A DNA stretch of 64,000 bases from CBFDBF01 sp050291465 (lineage in GTDB: Bacteria; Pseudomonadota; Gammaproteobacteria; Chromatiales; Chromatiaceae): positions 62,001 to 126,000 of the forward strand of contig JBNKJV010000003.1 in NCBI GenBank assembly GCA_050291465.1, read 5' to 3'. A program made the translations under genes and the position numbers. How positions within the stretch are numbered: position 1 is the stretch's first letter; each line of letters begins with the position of its first letter. This document shows positions 54,479 through 63,127 of this stretch, in pieces. The notes below the pieces were generated by a model, which was not told where the DNA came from, made no database searches, and saw only the letters and a list, made by a program, of their open reading frames with translations.

Positions 54479-56308
54479 GTGAATCGGGCGGACGTTCAAC
54501 TTCTTAGCAGACTGATACTACGTCGAGGCTGGAAAGAGCCCGCGCTTCTCATCGCCGTTGTCTTAATCGCCTCCATCCTGGAGCTTTTCGGCGTCAGCGT
54601 GCTTTACTGGTTCGTCAAGTTTGCAACTGACCCGAATATCGAGGCCAATATACCGAAAGGTTTTCCCGACTTTTTCGTCCCCACTGAAAATAACCCGTCG
54701 CGAGGAATAGTACTCCTCGGATTACTGATTATTGTCGTCTATATAGTAAAGGCATTTATCGGCTTTCTGGCTGTTGTACTCCGCGTAAGATTCTCAAGTC
54801 GACAGGCCGAAAGGCTCGCGCGGGAAATCATGATGGACTACGCAGCGCGCCCATACGAGCAATACCTCGGTAAACATACGGCTGACCAGATACGAAAAGT
54901 ATTTGCCGAATCAGACATTCTCGGATCACAGGTCCTTCTCACTTCTGTGACGATTATCAGCGAGTCGTTCTTCTCTCTTATTCTTATTTTGTTCCTCTTA
55001 TGGTATGACCCGGTATTCACAACCATATTGGTTGGAACTTTCGGCGTTCTCTATTATGCGTTGTATTCAGTGTTCCGATCGGTATTGGCAAAGGCGGGAG
55101 CCGAGCGCCAGCGACTCGATCGCGAACGGGTACGATCGGCTCTGGAGTTTTTCGGCGGTTTAAAGGAGGTAAAACTTTCCGGCAACTGGGGGTATTTTGT
55201 CCGCCAATTTACCTCCGCCAATTGGAACTATGTACGCCAGTTGATTCTTATCTATAGCCTGCCCGGCGCGCCCAGCTTCCTGATGCAGGTCTTGGCCACG
55301 ACAGCTGTTGTATCCTTGCTTATTATTGGCACGGTCGTAAGTGAAGCACCTATCAGCGATGTGCTGGCTGCTGCTGCAGTTTTCGCCGCCATTGGATGGC
55401 GAATGATGCCCTCTCTAAACGCCATAGTACGTGATGCCCTGTTACTAAGGGGACATATAGAAGTGTTATGGAAACTGCGCGAGGATATAGAGCGCGAGCC
55501 TTGCGATACACCGATTACCGCCGAGGTAATACCCCCTCTAGATATCGAACGCGAAATAGCGCTACGTAATATTGACTACTGCTATCCGCAGTCGTCCAAA
55601 AATGTTGTAAAAAACCTTAATATGGTTTTTCCACTTGGAGAATCAATAGGCATCGTCGGTCCATCCGGGGCTGGGAAGTCCACCATAGCCGAATTACTGC
55701 TTGGTCTCCTGACACCCCGCGCAGGATCATTAACCGCGGATGGGAATACCATATCCCAGGACAGCCTCGAATCCTGGCAACGGACTGTCGGCTACGTTCC
55801 ACAACGGATATACATCGCTGACGACACATTGCTGCATAACGTGGCTTTCGGAACGGAACATGATGAGATTGATGTCCCCATGGCGATACATGCGTTAACG
55901 GCCGCTAATCTTACCGACTTTGTTGACGAACTTCCGGAGGGAATAGATTCCCAGCTTGGAGAACGCGGCACGAAGATAAGCGGCGGCCAGATGCAGCGAA
56001 TAGGCATTGCCCGCGCCATTTATAAACGCCCTTCCCTGCTTGTTCTGGATGAAGCCACAAGCGCACTGGACACTCATTCGGAACGCAAGGTAAGTAATGC
56101 AATTCGGAAACTTGGCGATACACTGACGACAGTTATTATTGCTCACCGTCTTACTACGGTTCGACACTGCGATCGAATTTACGTTATTAACGACGGCGCA
56201 GTGGTCGATGTCGGCTCCTATACTGAACTTCTGGAAAGATGTGATTTATTCAAGCAACTAACAGGAGACGCTCACGATATGAACATACCGGATTCAGAAC
56301 GGCAATAA
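54479..56308 (+). CDS. ABC transporter, fused membrane and ATPase domains (MsbA/PglK-like)
   Basis: A 609-residue half-transporter: six membrane helices (about 20-310) and an ATPase with GPSGAGKST near 405, signature ISGGQMQRIGIARA near 510 and LLVLDEATSALD near 530. GTG 54479 is chosen because AGGAG lies nine bases upstream; TTG 54470 would have no spacing. As a homodimer it could flip a lipid-linked oligosaccharide, the role of PglK-type proteins, which suits the surrounding glycan genes. Drug or lipid export cannot be excluded. Confidence 0.88.
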   Translation: MNRADVQLLSRLILRRGWKEPALLIAVVLIASILELFGVSVLYWFVKFATDPNIEANIPKGFPDFFVPTENNPSRGIVLLGLLIIVVYIVKAFIGFLAVVLRVRFSSRQAERLAREIMMDYAARPYEQYLGKHTADQIRKVFAESDILGSQVLLTSVTIISESFFSLILILFLLWYDPVFTTILVGTFGVLYYALYSVFRSVLAKAGAERQRLDRERVRSALEFFGGLKEVKLSGNWGYFVRQFTSANWNYVRQLILIYSLPGAPSFLMQVLATTAVVSLLIIGTVVSEAPISDVLAAAAVFAAIGWRMMPSLNAIVRDALLLRGHIEVLWKLREDIEREPCDTPITAEVIPPLDIEREIALRNIDYCYPQSSKNVVKNLNMVFPLGESIGIVGPSGAGKSTIAELLLGLLTPRAGSLTADGNTISQDSLESWQRTVGYVPQRIYIADDTLLHNVAFGTEHDEIDVPMAIHALTAANLTDFVDELPEGIDSQLGERGTKISGGQMQRIGIARAIYKRPSLLVLDEATSALDTHSERKVSNAIRKLGDTLTTVIIAHRLTTVRHCDRIYVINDGAVVDVGSYTELLERCDLFKQLTGDAHDMNIPDSERQ

Positions 56309-56394
56309 TGCGTAAACGGGAACCTAAAAACCCTTTCGACCATCATCCTCTATGATGTAAAAGGGATGCCATTTAATTCAGATGAGGAATAATC

Positions 56395-57060
56395 GTGTCA
56401 ATTTCTAAAACGGTCGTAATAAGCTGCGCTGGAATGGGAACGCGCCTCGGACTGGACAAACCGAAGGCCCTGGTGGAACTTGAGAGCAGACCCTTGATCT
56501 ATTGGCAGCTCGGAATGCTCGAAGAGGTCGAAGATGTCCGCGTTGTGGTCGGATATAAAGCACAGTCAGTAATAGATACGGTTACCGCGATCCGCCCAAA
56601 TACTTCGTTCGTATTCAATAACGACTACAACTCCACCGGAACCGCACATAGCTTGGCCCTTGGAGCCAGGGATGCGGAGAACATGGTCATCTCCCTGGAT
56701 GGCGATCTCCTGGTTCACCCGGAAGATTTGCGGGCTTTACTCCTATCCGAATCCGAGTGCGTTGGAGTTGCTCCTCCTTCTACCGAAGAGCCGGTCTATG
56801 TGAAACTCAGGGAGGAAGAGGGGCGAATCCTGGCGGAGTCTTTTTCCCGCCAGTCCGGGGACGCAGAGTGGACCGGACTGGTGCAGCTAAATCCCGATAA
56901 AATCGAGGTGGGCTATTTCCATGTATATCAGCTTCTTGAACCTCATCTTCCTCTCGCCTCTATAGAGGTCCGCACCCGTGAGATAGATACACCGGAGGAC
57001 TATAATTCCGCTGTCGCCTGGTTCAATCAGCTTCTTGCTGAAGGAGTGTTCCATGGATAA
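56395..57060 (+). CDS. NTP-transferase, phosphocholine cytidylyltransferase-like
   Basis: A 221-residue sugar-nucleotide-type nucleotidyltransferase. The signature SCAGMGTRLGLDKPKAL begins near residue 10, followed by IYWQLGMLEEV and the ISLDGDLL metal site near residue 100. This spacing is found in LicC-type cytidylyltransferases and in sugar nucleotidyltransferases alike. GTG start at 56395. The following methyltransferase starts inside its end region (8 bp overlap), so the two are cotranscribed and may together make a modified CDP- or NDP-linked group for the glycan. Confidence 0.8.
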   Translation: MSISKTVVISCAGMGTRLGLDKPKALVELESRPLIYWQLGMLEEVEDVRVVVGYKAQSVIDTVTAIRPNTSFVFNNDYNSTGTAHSLALGARDAENMVISLDGDLLVHPEDLRALLLSESECVGVAPPSTEEPVYVKLREEEGRILAESFSRQSGDAEWTGLVQLNPDKIEVGYFHVYQLLEPHLPLASIEVRTREIDTPEDYNSAVAWFNQLLAEGVFHG

Positions 57061-57688
57061 GCAAAAAATAGATCAGTTCTGGAAGCGTCGAGCCAGGATT
57101 AAAGACCCCAGAGTGGCAACCCACTTCAAACACGACGACGCCCTGGAGTACGATGTTCAGCTCATTGAACAACATCTGAGGCCAAATGCCAGAGTCCTGG
57201 ATCTAGGTTGTGGAACCTGCGCGATGGTCAATAAAATAGCTCATCTTGCCGGCTATGTTCGGGCGGTCGACAAACAAAGCGAGTTTCTCTCCAACTGCGT
57301 TGACCTGCCCCATGTAGAGACGGTTGCCAGTGATATCGCGCAGTATCGTGATACGGAACACTACGATCTTATTCTCCTGTTTGGCGTAATGAACTATTTT
57401 GATGAAACAGAAGCGCTGGAAATATATCAGCGTTGCCGGAACATGCTCACTCAGAATGGAACGCTGATTGTCAAACATGCCTGCGGTGTCAACGAGGACG
57501 TGGAAGTGGATAAATACTCCGATGAAATAGGAGATTGGTACTATGCTGTCTATCGTCAGGCAGATAAAGAAAAGGCACTACTTCAACATATTTATTCCGT
57601 GGACATGGTTGATATTTATCCGCCGGAACTGAATCGTTGGGACAACACCCACTTCTTTGCGTTCATTTGCAACCCGAAGGAAATGTAA
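57053..57688 (+). CDS. Class I SAM-dependent methyltransferase
   Basis: A 211-residue methyltransferase with motif I VLDLGCGTCAMVNKIA near residue 48 and a standard Rossmann order (VRAVDKQ, VASDIAQY, YDLILLFGVMNY). ATG 57053 follows a GAAGGAG ribosome site; the longer frame from 57035 is unlikely. Overlaps the preceding nucleotidyltransferase gene by eight bases. Methyl acceptor unknown; O-methylation of a glycan sugar or N-methylation of an amino-alcohol head group are options. Confidence 0.85.
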   Translation: MDKQKIDQFWKRRARIKDPRVATHFKHDDALEYDVQLIEQHLRPNARVLDLGCGTCAMVNKIAHLAGYVRAVDKQSEFLSNCVDLPHVETVASDIAQYRDTEHYDLILLFGVMNYFDETEALEIYQRCRNMLTQNGTLIVKHACGVNEDVEVDKYSDEIGDWYYAVYRQADKEKALLQHIYSVDMVDIYPPELNRWDNTHFFAFICNPKEM

Positions 57689-57693
57689 CCAGA

Positions 57694-58797
57694 GTGATCA
57701 AAGCGCTATTAAACTACCTTGGCTTCTGGAAACCGGGCCAGAGTATTGCTGATGCGGAAATCATGGTCTCGCCCGAGACCAATGGATTTGTTCCGAATGA
57801 TCTGATAAGCGCAATCCCCCGGCATCATGAACTGGCCGCGAGACTTTACGCCAACGCCATAAACGGTTCCGCTGAACGTAAAATTCTGCAATCGGGAATT
57901 CCACCCGTGTTATTCTCCGAGATTACCAAAGGCATGAAAGTGGCGGCCGTTGGCGAACGCGCATTGCCTGTCATAAAACCGGCCATTTCAGGCAAAGGAG
58001 CGGAGCTGGCCTATTGGCTGGCCCCAGCCCCTTCAGGAGATAGCGGTGGACGTTCCGTCAAAGGCGACCTTGCGATGCCTTTCTCTCCAGCGCGTCTCGC
58101 ACCCAATCTGCCCTTTAATGATGTCCTTTTCTGTACCTCGCCTGATATCTCCGGGCTCATACTCTACGGAAAAGACGAACTGGAACGGATCGCCGAGCGG
58201 ATTTCCACTGCATTCATATTCCCCATTGCGACTGCAGACAACGCGGTGGCGGCAGCCTGGGGCCAGGGGTTTTCAACGGTGGAAGAGTTACACGGATCTC
58301 ATTGGCGCTGGTGCAATTCAGCTGTTTCCAGGGGAGAAATAACCGTCTTCAGCCGTTCCCTTACAAATCTGACTGCCCGATTGCGCGCCGACGTTCTACA
58401 CGCTCCCGGCTGGAATGGTCTCTGCTACTGCATTTCTCCCGATAAAAATACGCATAAAGCAAGAAGGGAGAGTTTTGATTTCAAGTTCCAACTGGCGCCG
58501 GGGCCCAACCGGTTCATCTTCGGTGGGGACACGCCTCCGGTACCGATCGCAAACGATATACGCAGGTTATGCTTCGGTATATCCGCGTTACGTGTAGAGG
58601 ATTCCGCGAGGGATTCCATCAGCGGAATTCAAGCCTACATGCCGGACCTGATCAGCGAGGCCTGTTTTCTCCCCGAGCTGATAGAGGATAGACTAAGGCG
58701 TTCCGGTTTCGTCTCAGTATCGAAGGTCGGGGATAGCGAGCGACTTAAAACAGCCTACGGGCATTGCTGGTATGTCGCCAGGAGATTACCGGAATGA
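57694..58797 (+). CDS. Unknown protein of the surface-glycan locus
   Basis: A 367-residue soluble protein without membrane segments; GTG 57694 is the likely start, since earlier in-frame codons lie inside the methyltransferase gene. The C-terminal third (residues 250-330) has a beta-strand pattern FDFKFQLAPGPNRF followed by PIANDIRRLCFGISALRVED, like beta-sandwich modules attached to some polysaccharide-locus glycosyltransferases. WRWCNS and CYCISPDKN are conspicuous Cys-containing segments. No catalytic motif that I recognise. Its stop overlaps the next start by four bases. Confidence 0.65.
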   Translation: MIKALLNYLGFWKPGQSIADAEIMVSPETNGFVPNDLISAIPRHHELAARLYANAINGSAERKILQSGIPPVLFSEITKGMKVAAVGERALPVIKPAISGKGAELAYWLAPAPSGDSGGRSVKGDLAMPFSPARLAPNLPFNDVLFCTSPDISGLILYGKDELERIAERISTAFIFPIATADNAVAAAWGQGFSTVEELHGSHWRWCNSAVSRGEITVFSRSLTNLTARLRADVLHAPGWNGLCYCISPDKNTHKARRESFDFKFQLAPGPNRFIFGGDTPPVPIANDIRRLCFGISALRVEDSARDSISGIQAYMPDLISEACFLPELIEDRLRRSGFVSVSKVGDSERLKTAYGHCWYVARRLPE

Positions 58798-59744
58798 ACC
58801 CGGCTGAGCACCACTACCTGCTTTTTGGCAAGGGCAGTGAATATGTCTTAAGCCCGATTGCAGAGCGGCTGCAACAGGAACGGTTACAGGTAACGGAGAT
58901 AGACCTGAATCGCACCAACGACCCCTGGGCATCTATCAGCTCCCTAACCGCACCAATAGTGTTCATCACCTCCGCACATCTGGTCACGGGTACCGCAATT
59001 AGCCCCGATAGTGATCCGTCCCCTTTACAATTGCTACGAAAGTTACAACCCGTGCGCAGTATCTACGTGGCACATGACCTGGCCGATCCGTTTCATGAGG
59101 AGGAACTCCCCTGGCTTCCATTGTTTGACCTGTTCGTTTCCCCACGCACCGGCATGGAGTATCTCAATGCCTATACCCAGGTGGCGGAATGCGGCTGGAT
59201 CCGTAAACGAGGCATTCTGCCGGGAATACCCCGGGCAAAAATGCATAACATTTCCATAGGCTTTGCTTTCAGCGAACTGATATATCACCAGAAACTCGGC
59301 ATCGAAAAGACGCTTGCGCTCTGGCTTCCACTGCTTCATCAGGTTTCATCCGTAAAATTCCCCGCCTGGCCGGGCGTTGAAATATTCGAAAAGGCTTTTC
59401 GAGACGTCGGGATAAATGTACTGCCCGCGGAAAGCGATACCATGCGGTTTATTTCCGAACATCACATTATGATTACGAATGGCCTGTCCTCCGTAGCTTT
59501 TGAGGCCGCCCTTTCCGGACGCCGGGTATTCAATGTGATTGATGGAAGCCATCCTGAATCCGAGCATCTAAAAACTTTTCGGTCGTTGGATTCCCTTAAA
59601 TTTGGGAGTATCGAAAAGGTGGCGGAACAATTGAAAGATATACGCGAAGCACCTGATTTTATTTCCTGCGGAGAGGATAGGCTGCAACCTTTCGATATGG
59701 ATTATTTCCTAAGACTTATTTTTGAAGAACATCCGGCGAAATAG
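58794..59744 (+). CDS. Putative GT-B-type glycosyl/glycerophosphotransferase
   Basis: A 316-residue protein starting at ATG 58794, overlapping the previous stop (ATGA). The second half contains MITNGLSSVAFEAALSGRRVFNVIDG, a TNGSS-like loop reminiscent of the CDP-glycerol glycerophosphotransferase and sialyltransferase-like GT-B enzymes. The N-terminal half has a Rossmann-like start (YLLFGKGSEYVLSPIAERL). Identification is by pattern only; an acceptor-side role in building the locus glycan is likely from context. Confidence 0.5.
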   Translation: MNPAEHHYLLFGKGSEYVLSPIAERLQQERLQVTEIDLNRTNDPWASISSLTAPIVFITSAHLVTGTAISPDSDPSPLQLLRKLQPVRSIYVAHDLADPFHEEELPWLPLFDLFVSPRTGMEYLNAYTQVAECGWIRKRGILPGIPRAKMHNISIGFAFSELIYHQKLGIEKTLALWLPLLHQVSSVKFPAWPGVEIFEKAFRDVGINVLPAESDTMRFISEHHIMITNGLSSVAFEAALSGRRVFNVIDGSHPESEHLKTFRSLDSLKFGSIEKVAEQLKDIREAPDFISCGEDRLQPFDMDYFLRLIFEEHPAK

Positions 59745-59782
59745 TCAATTTACTAACCATTTGGTATTAGGGTGAACATAAC

Positions 59783-60877
59783 ATGACAAGCGAAAAAACA
59801 GCTTTAATAACCGGGATTACCGGTCAGGATGGAGCATATCTCGCCGATTTACTACTGCGAAAAGGGTACCGGGTTCATGGCATCAAGCGCCGCTCCTCTC
59901 TCTTCAATACCACCCGCATCGATCATCTCTATCAGGATCCAAACGAAGGGGACGCGAGGCTGACGCTGCATTATGGTGATTTAACAGACTCCACCAGTCT
60001 GATTCGCATCGTACAGAAAGTACAGCCGGATGAAATCTACAATCTTGCGGCGCAAAGCCACGTTGCCGTCTCCTTCGAATCACCCGAATATACGGCAAAC
60101 GCGGATGCTCTGGGCACTCTTCGCCTGCTGGAGGCTATTCGTATTCTCGATATGGAGGGACATGTGCGTTTTTACCAGGCGTCCACATCGGAACTATTCG
60201 GAAAAATACAGGCATCGCCACAGAACGAAAGCACACCGTTTTATCCGCGCTCCCCTTATGGCGTCGCAAAACTCTACGCCTACTGGATTACGGTAAATTA
60301 CCGGGAGGCATACGGTATGTATGCATGTAACGGCATTCTCTACAATCATGAGTCGCCGGTTCGCGGGGAGACATTTGTCACACGAAAAATCACCCGGGGC
60401 CTGGCCCGCATAAAGCTTGGATTACAGAAATGCCTTTACCTCGGAAATCTTGATGCACGTCGGGATTGGGGCCATGCGCAGGATTACGTGGAAGCGCAGT
60501 GGTTGATGTTGCAGCAACCGGAACCCATAGACCTTGTTATAGCCACCGGCCAGCAATATTCCGTGCGCGATTTTGTTGATGCCGCGGCAGCGGAATTGGA
60601 GCTGGCTCTAGAGTGGTCCGGAAGCGGCGTCGATGCCAAAGCGACCGATACCGCAACAGGAAACTGCGTGGTAAGAATTGATCCCCGTTATTTCCGCCCC
60701 ACAGAGGTCGAAACACTGCTCGGTGACGCTTCCCTTGCACGCGAACGTTTGGGTTGGAGCCCCAAGATTTCCTTCAACGAAATGGTAACGGAGATGGTGC
60801 AGGAAGACCTTAAGCTGGCCGAGCGTGACCTGCTTTGCAGTAAAGAGGGTTTTCCGATTTACCAGAATCAGGAATAG
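59783..60877 (+). CDS. gmd: GDP-mannose 4,6-dehydratase
   Basis: A 364-residue SDR-family dehydratase. NADP-binding GITGQDGAYL near residue 11, the LNGKRRSSLFNTTRIDHLY-type substrate loop near 37, catalytic Thr-Glu of ASTSELFGKIQ and YxxxK of SPYGVAKLYAYW near 160. It makes GDP-4-keto-6-deoxymannose, precursor of GDP-fucose, GDP-rhamnose or GDP-perosamine. It starts the deoxy-sugar part of the locus; 32 bp before the paralogue. Confidence 0.95.
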   Translation: MTSEKTALITGITGQDGAYLADLLLRKGYRVHGIKRRSSLFNTTRIDHLYQDPNEGDARLTLHYGDLTDSTSLIRIVQKVQPDEIYNLAAQSHVAVSFESPEYTANADALGTLRLLEAIRILDMEGHVRFYQASTSELFGKIQASPQNESTPFYPRSPYGVAKLYAYWITVNYREAYGMYACNGILYNHESPVRGETFVTRKITRGLARIKLGLQKCLYLGNLDARRDWGHAQDYVEAQWLMLQQPEPIDLVIATGQQYSVRDFVDAAAAELELALEWSGSGVDAKATDTATGNCVVRIDPRYFRPTEVETLLGDASLARERLGWSPKISFNEMVTEMVQEDLKLAERDLLCSKEGFPIYQNQE

Positions 60878-60909
60878 TAAAAATAACTCAACTTTTATAG
60901 CCACACAGA

Positions 60910-61890
60910 ATGACAGATACCAGACAGACCGCCCTCATATGCGGGATCTCGGGTCAGGACGGGGCCTATCTCGCGAAATTCCTGCTCGATCGGGGGTACC
61001 GGGTGACGGGGACCTCCCGCGATGCAGGGAAGGCCGATTTCAGCAATCTTGTCCATCTAGGCATCCGTGACAAGGTCGAAATAGTATCCCTACCTCTTAC
61101 CGAACCGCAGAGCGTACGGCAGACCGTTTCTTCCATTTCACCGGAGGAGATATATAACCTTGCCGGCCAGAGTTCAGTCGCCCGGTCGTTTAAAAACCCG
61201 GCGGAAACCATTGAGAGTACAGTTCTCGGGACATTGAATCTACTCGAAAGCGCCCGCTCCTTAAACAGCGAAGTCCGTCTGTTCAATGCCGCCTCAGGCG
61301 AATGCTTCGGCGATACCGGCGGCACCCCAGCAGATGAACAGACCCCTTTCAGACCGCGCAGCCCCTATGCCGCGGCCAAGGCCTCTTCCTTCTGGGAAGT
61401 CGCGACCTACCGCGAAACTTATGGGCTATATGCGTGCTCCGGTATCCTTTTTAATCACGAATCGCCGTTACGGCCGGAACGTTTTGTCACTCAGAAGATC
61501 GTCCACGCCGCCTGTCGTATTGCTAACGGCAGTAGAGAACGTCTGGAACTGGGTAACATCTATATCCAACGCGACTGGGGCTGGGCTCCGGAATACGTGG
61601 AAGCAATGTGGAAGATGCTGCAACAACAATCACCGGACGATTACGTCATTGCAACCGGGGTGACAGTCCAGCTTCAGGACTTTCTGGCACTAGCGTTTGA
61701 GGCCGTCGGCCTGGATTGGCACGACCATGTGGATATCAACGAAGCCTATATCCGCCCCACCGATCTGGCAGCCAGCCGGGCAGATCCGTCAAAGGCCGCA
61801 TCCAAACTCGGATGGAAGGCTCGAATACAGATCAATGAAATCGTGCAGTTAATGATGGACTCCGCAATGCGACATCTTGCGCGGGAATAA
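60910..61890 (+). CDS. Gmd-family dehydratase/reductase paralogue
   Basis: A 326-residue SDR protein related to Gmd: GISGQDGAYLAKFLL near residue 12, AASGECFG and SPYAAAKASSFWEV near 150, with the NHESPLRPERFVTQKI stretch also found in Gmd. It is about 40 residues shorter, mainly in the N-terminal substrate loop (the RRSS region is missing). It may be a second GDP-mannose dehydratase or the following reductase (Rmd-like). The E of the TE catalytic pair is retained, favouring dehydration. Confidence 0.85.
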   Translation: MTDTRQTALICGISGQDGAYLAKFLLDRGYRVTGTSRDAGKADFSNLVHLGIRDKVEIVSLPLTEPQSVRQTVSSISPEEIYNLAGQSSVARSFKNPAETIESTVLGTLNLLESARSLNSEVRLFNAASGECFGDTGGTPADEQTPFRPRSPYAAAKASSFWEVATYRETYGLYACSGILFNHESPLRPERFVTQKIVHAACRIANGSRERLELGNIYIQRDWGWAPEYVEAMWKMLQQQSPDDYVIATGVTVQLQDFLALAFEAVGLDWHDHVDINEAYIRPTDLAASRADPSKAASKLGWKARIQINEIVQLMMDSAMRHLARE

Positions 61891-61936
61891 AGAAATTCCT
61901 TTCCCTGCGCCAGGGCACACATACCCCAGAAATTCT

Positions 61937-63115
61937 TCAACTATCTGCAGCCTCCCTGTAAGCCGTCAGTGTTGCTTCAGCCACTCCCTTCCAGCTGAAT
62001 CGCCGCGCCCGTTCCGGACCCGCAATTGCCAGTTCATGATACAGCGCCTGATCTTCCAACAATCTCTGAATATTTTCCGTCCAGACTACCGGATCGAGCG
62101 CGTCCACCACCAATGCGGAATCCCCTACCACCTCAGGCAACGCGGAACGATCCGACACTACAACGGGTATTCCACTTGCAAGCGCCTCCAACGGGGGCAT
62201 CCCGAAACCCTCATAGAGTGACGGAAAGGCGAAAATACGCGCGCCCGAATATATCAGAGGAAGATCCCCCTGCTCGACATAACCCAACAACTTTACCGAC
62301 CCCTGACTGATCAGAGGGTCCAGCAGCCGCATAAACTTCGACTCTTTCCACCCCCGCATCCCTACGATGACCAGTGGAAACCTGTTTCTTATGGAAGACG
62401 GCAGGCGCTGAAATGCCTGGACCAGGGTCTCCAGATTCTTTCGGGGCTCGATGGTTCCCACGCTCAGGATGTATTTGCCAGGGTCGAGGGAATATCTGGA
62501 AAGAACAGGGGTGATCTCGTCTTTTTCGCGTCGCCTGAAATCGCTGTCCACACCTACATAGGTGACGGATATCTTCGAAGGCGGTATTCCGAAGTAGTCG
62601 ATAATCTCTCTTTTTGAGAACTCCGAGATTGTAAGAATATGGCACGCCGCCTGCAGCGCCCTGGGGAGGGTTCGCTGCTGCATCTCAACCCGCGCTACGG
62701 GGTGGGTCTCCGGATGCCGGAAACAGGAGATATCGTATACATTAACAATGCTTGGTAGGTCTGCATCAAACACCCTATAATTTGTGTTATGAATAACGTC
62801 GGGTGCGATAGATCTTAAACCGCCGACGAATTTTCTCTGTTGATACCAGAAATGAAGACGCTTTTTCAGGAGTGCGGCATTTCCCCCAAATAAATCCAGA
62901 GCCCGGCTTACCCCTCTAATAGGGAGGGGGCGTTTTATCGACGAAGTATTTAACACGGGCAAGGTGTCGACCCATGAACTACTCAGAAAATAAGCAAAAT
63001 CAGGAGCATCATCCAGGATCTGTAATGCCTGAATCAAGTTAGCTATATAGTGACCTATACCTGTTTTCGCACCCAATATGGGGGTGGCATCAATAGCTAC
63101 TCTTAACCGCCTCAT
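61937..63115 (-). CDS. Family 4 glycosyltransferase (Wbd/Mtf-like)
   Basis: A 392-residue GT4 (GT-B fold). ATG 63115 gives MRRLRVAIDATPILGAKTGIGHYI; residues upstream in the long frame overlap the divergent gene and are not likely to be translated. The donor site contains SVGTIEPRKNLETL near 225 and the E-x7-E motif PSLYEGFGMPPLEALA near 300. Similar to mannosyl- and deoxymannosyltransferases; with gmd next door, a GDP-deoxymannose sugar is a reasonable donor. Confidence 0.9.
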   Translation of the reverse strand: MRRLRVAIDATPILGAKTGIGHYIANLIQALQILDDAPDFAYFLSSSWVDTLPVLNTSSIKRPLPIRGVSRALDLFGGNAALLKKRLHFWYQQRKFVGGLRSIAPDVIHNTNYRVFDADLPSIVNVYDISCFRHPETHPVARVEMQQRTLPRALQAACHILTISEFSKREIIDYFGIPPSKISVTYVGVDSDFRRREKDEITPVLSRYSLDPGKYILSVGTIEPRKNLETLVQAFQRLPSSIRNRFPLVIVGMRGWKESKFMRLLDPLISQGSVKLLGYVEQGDLPLIYSGARIFAFPSLYEGFGMPPLEALASGIPVVVSDRSALPEVVGDSALVVDALDPVVWTENIQRLLEDQALYHELAIAGPERARRFSWKGVAEATLTAYREAADS

Positions 63116-63127
63116 GAGATATGCACT

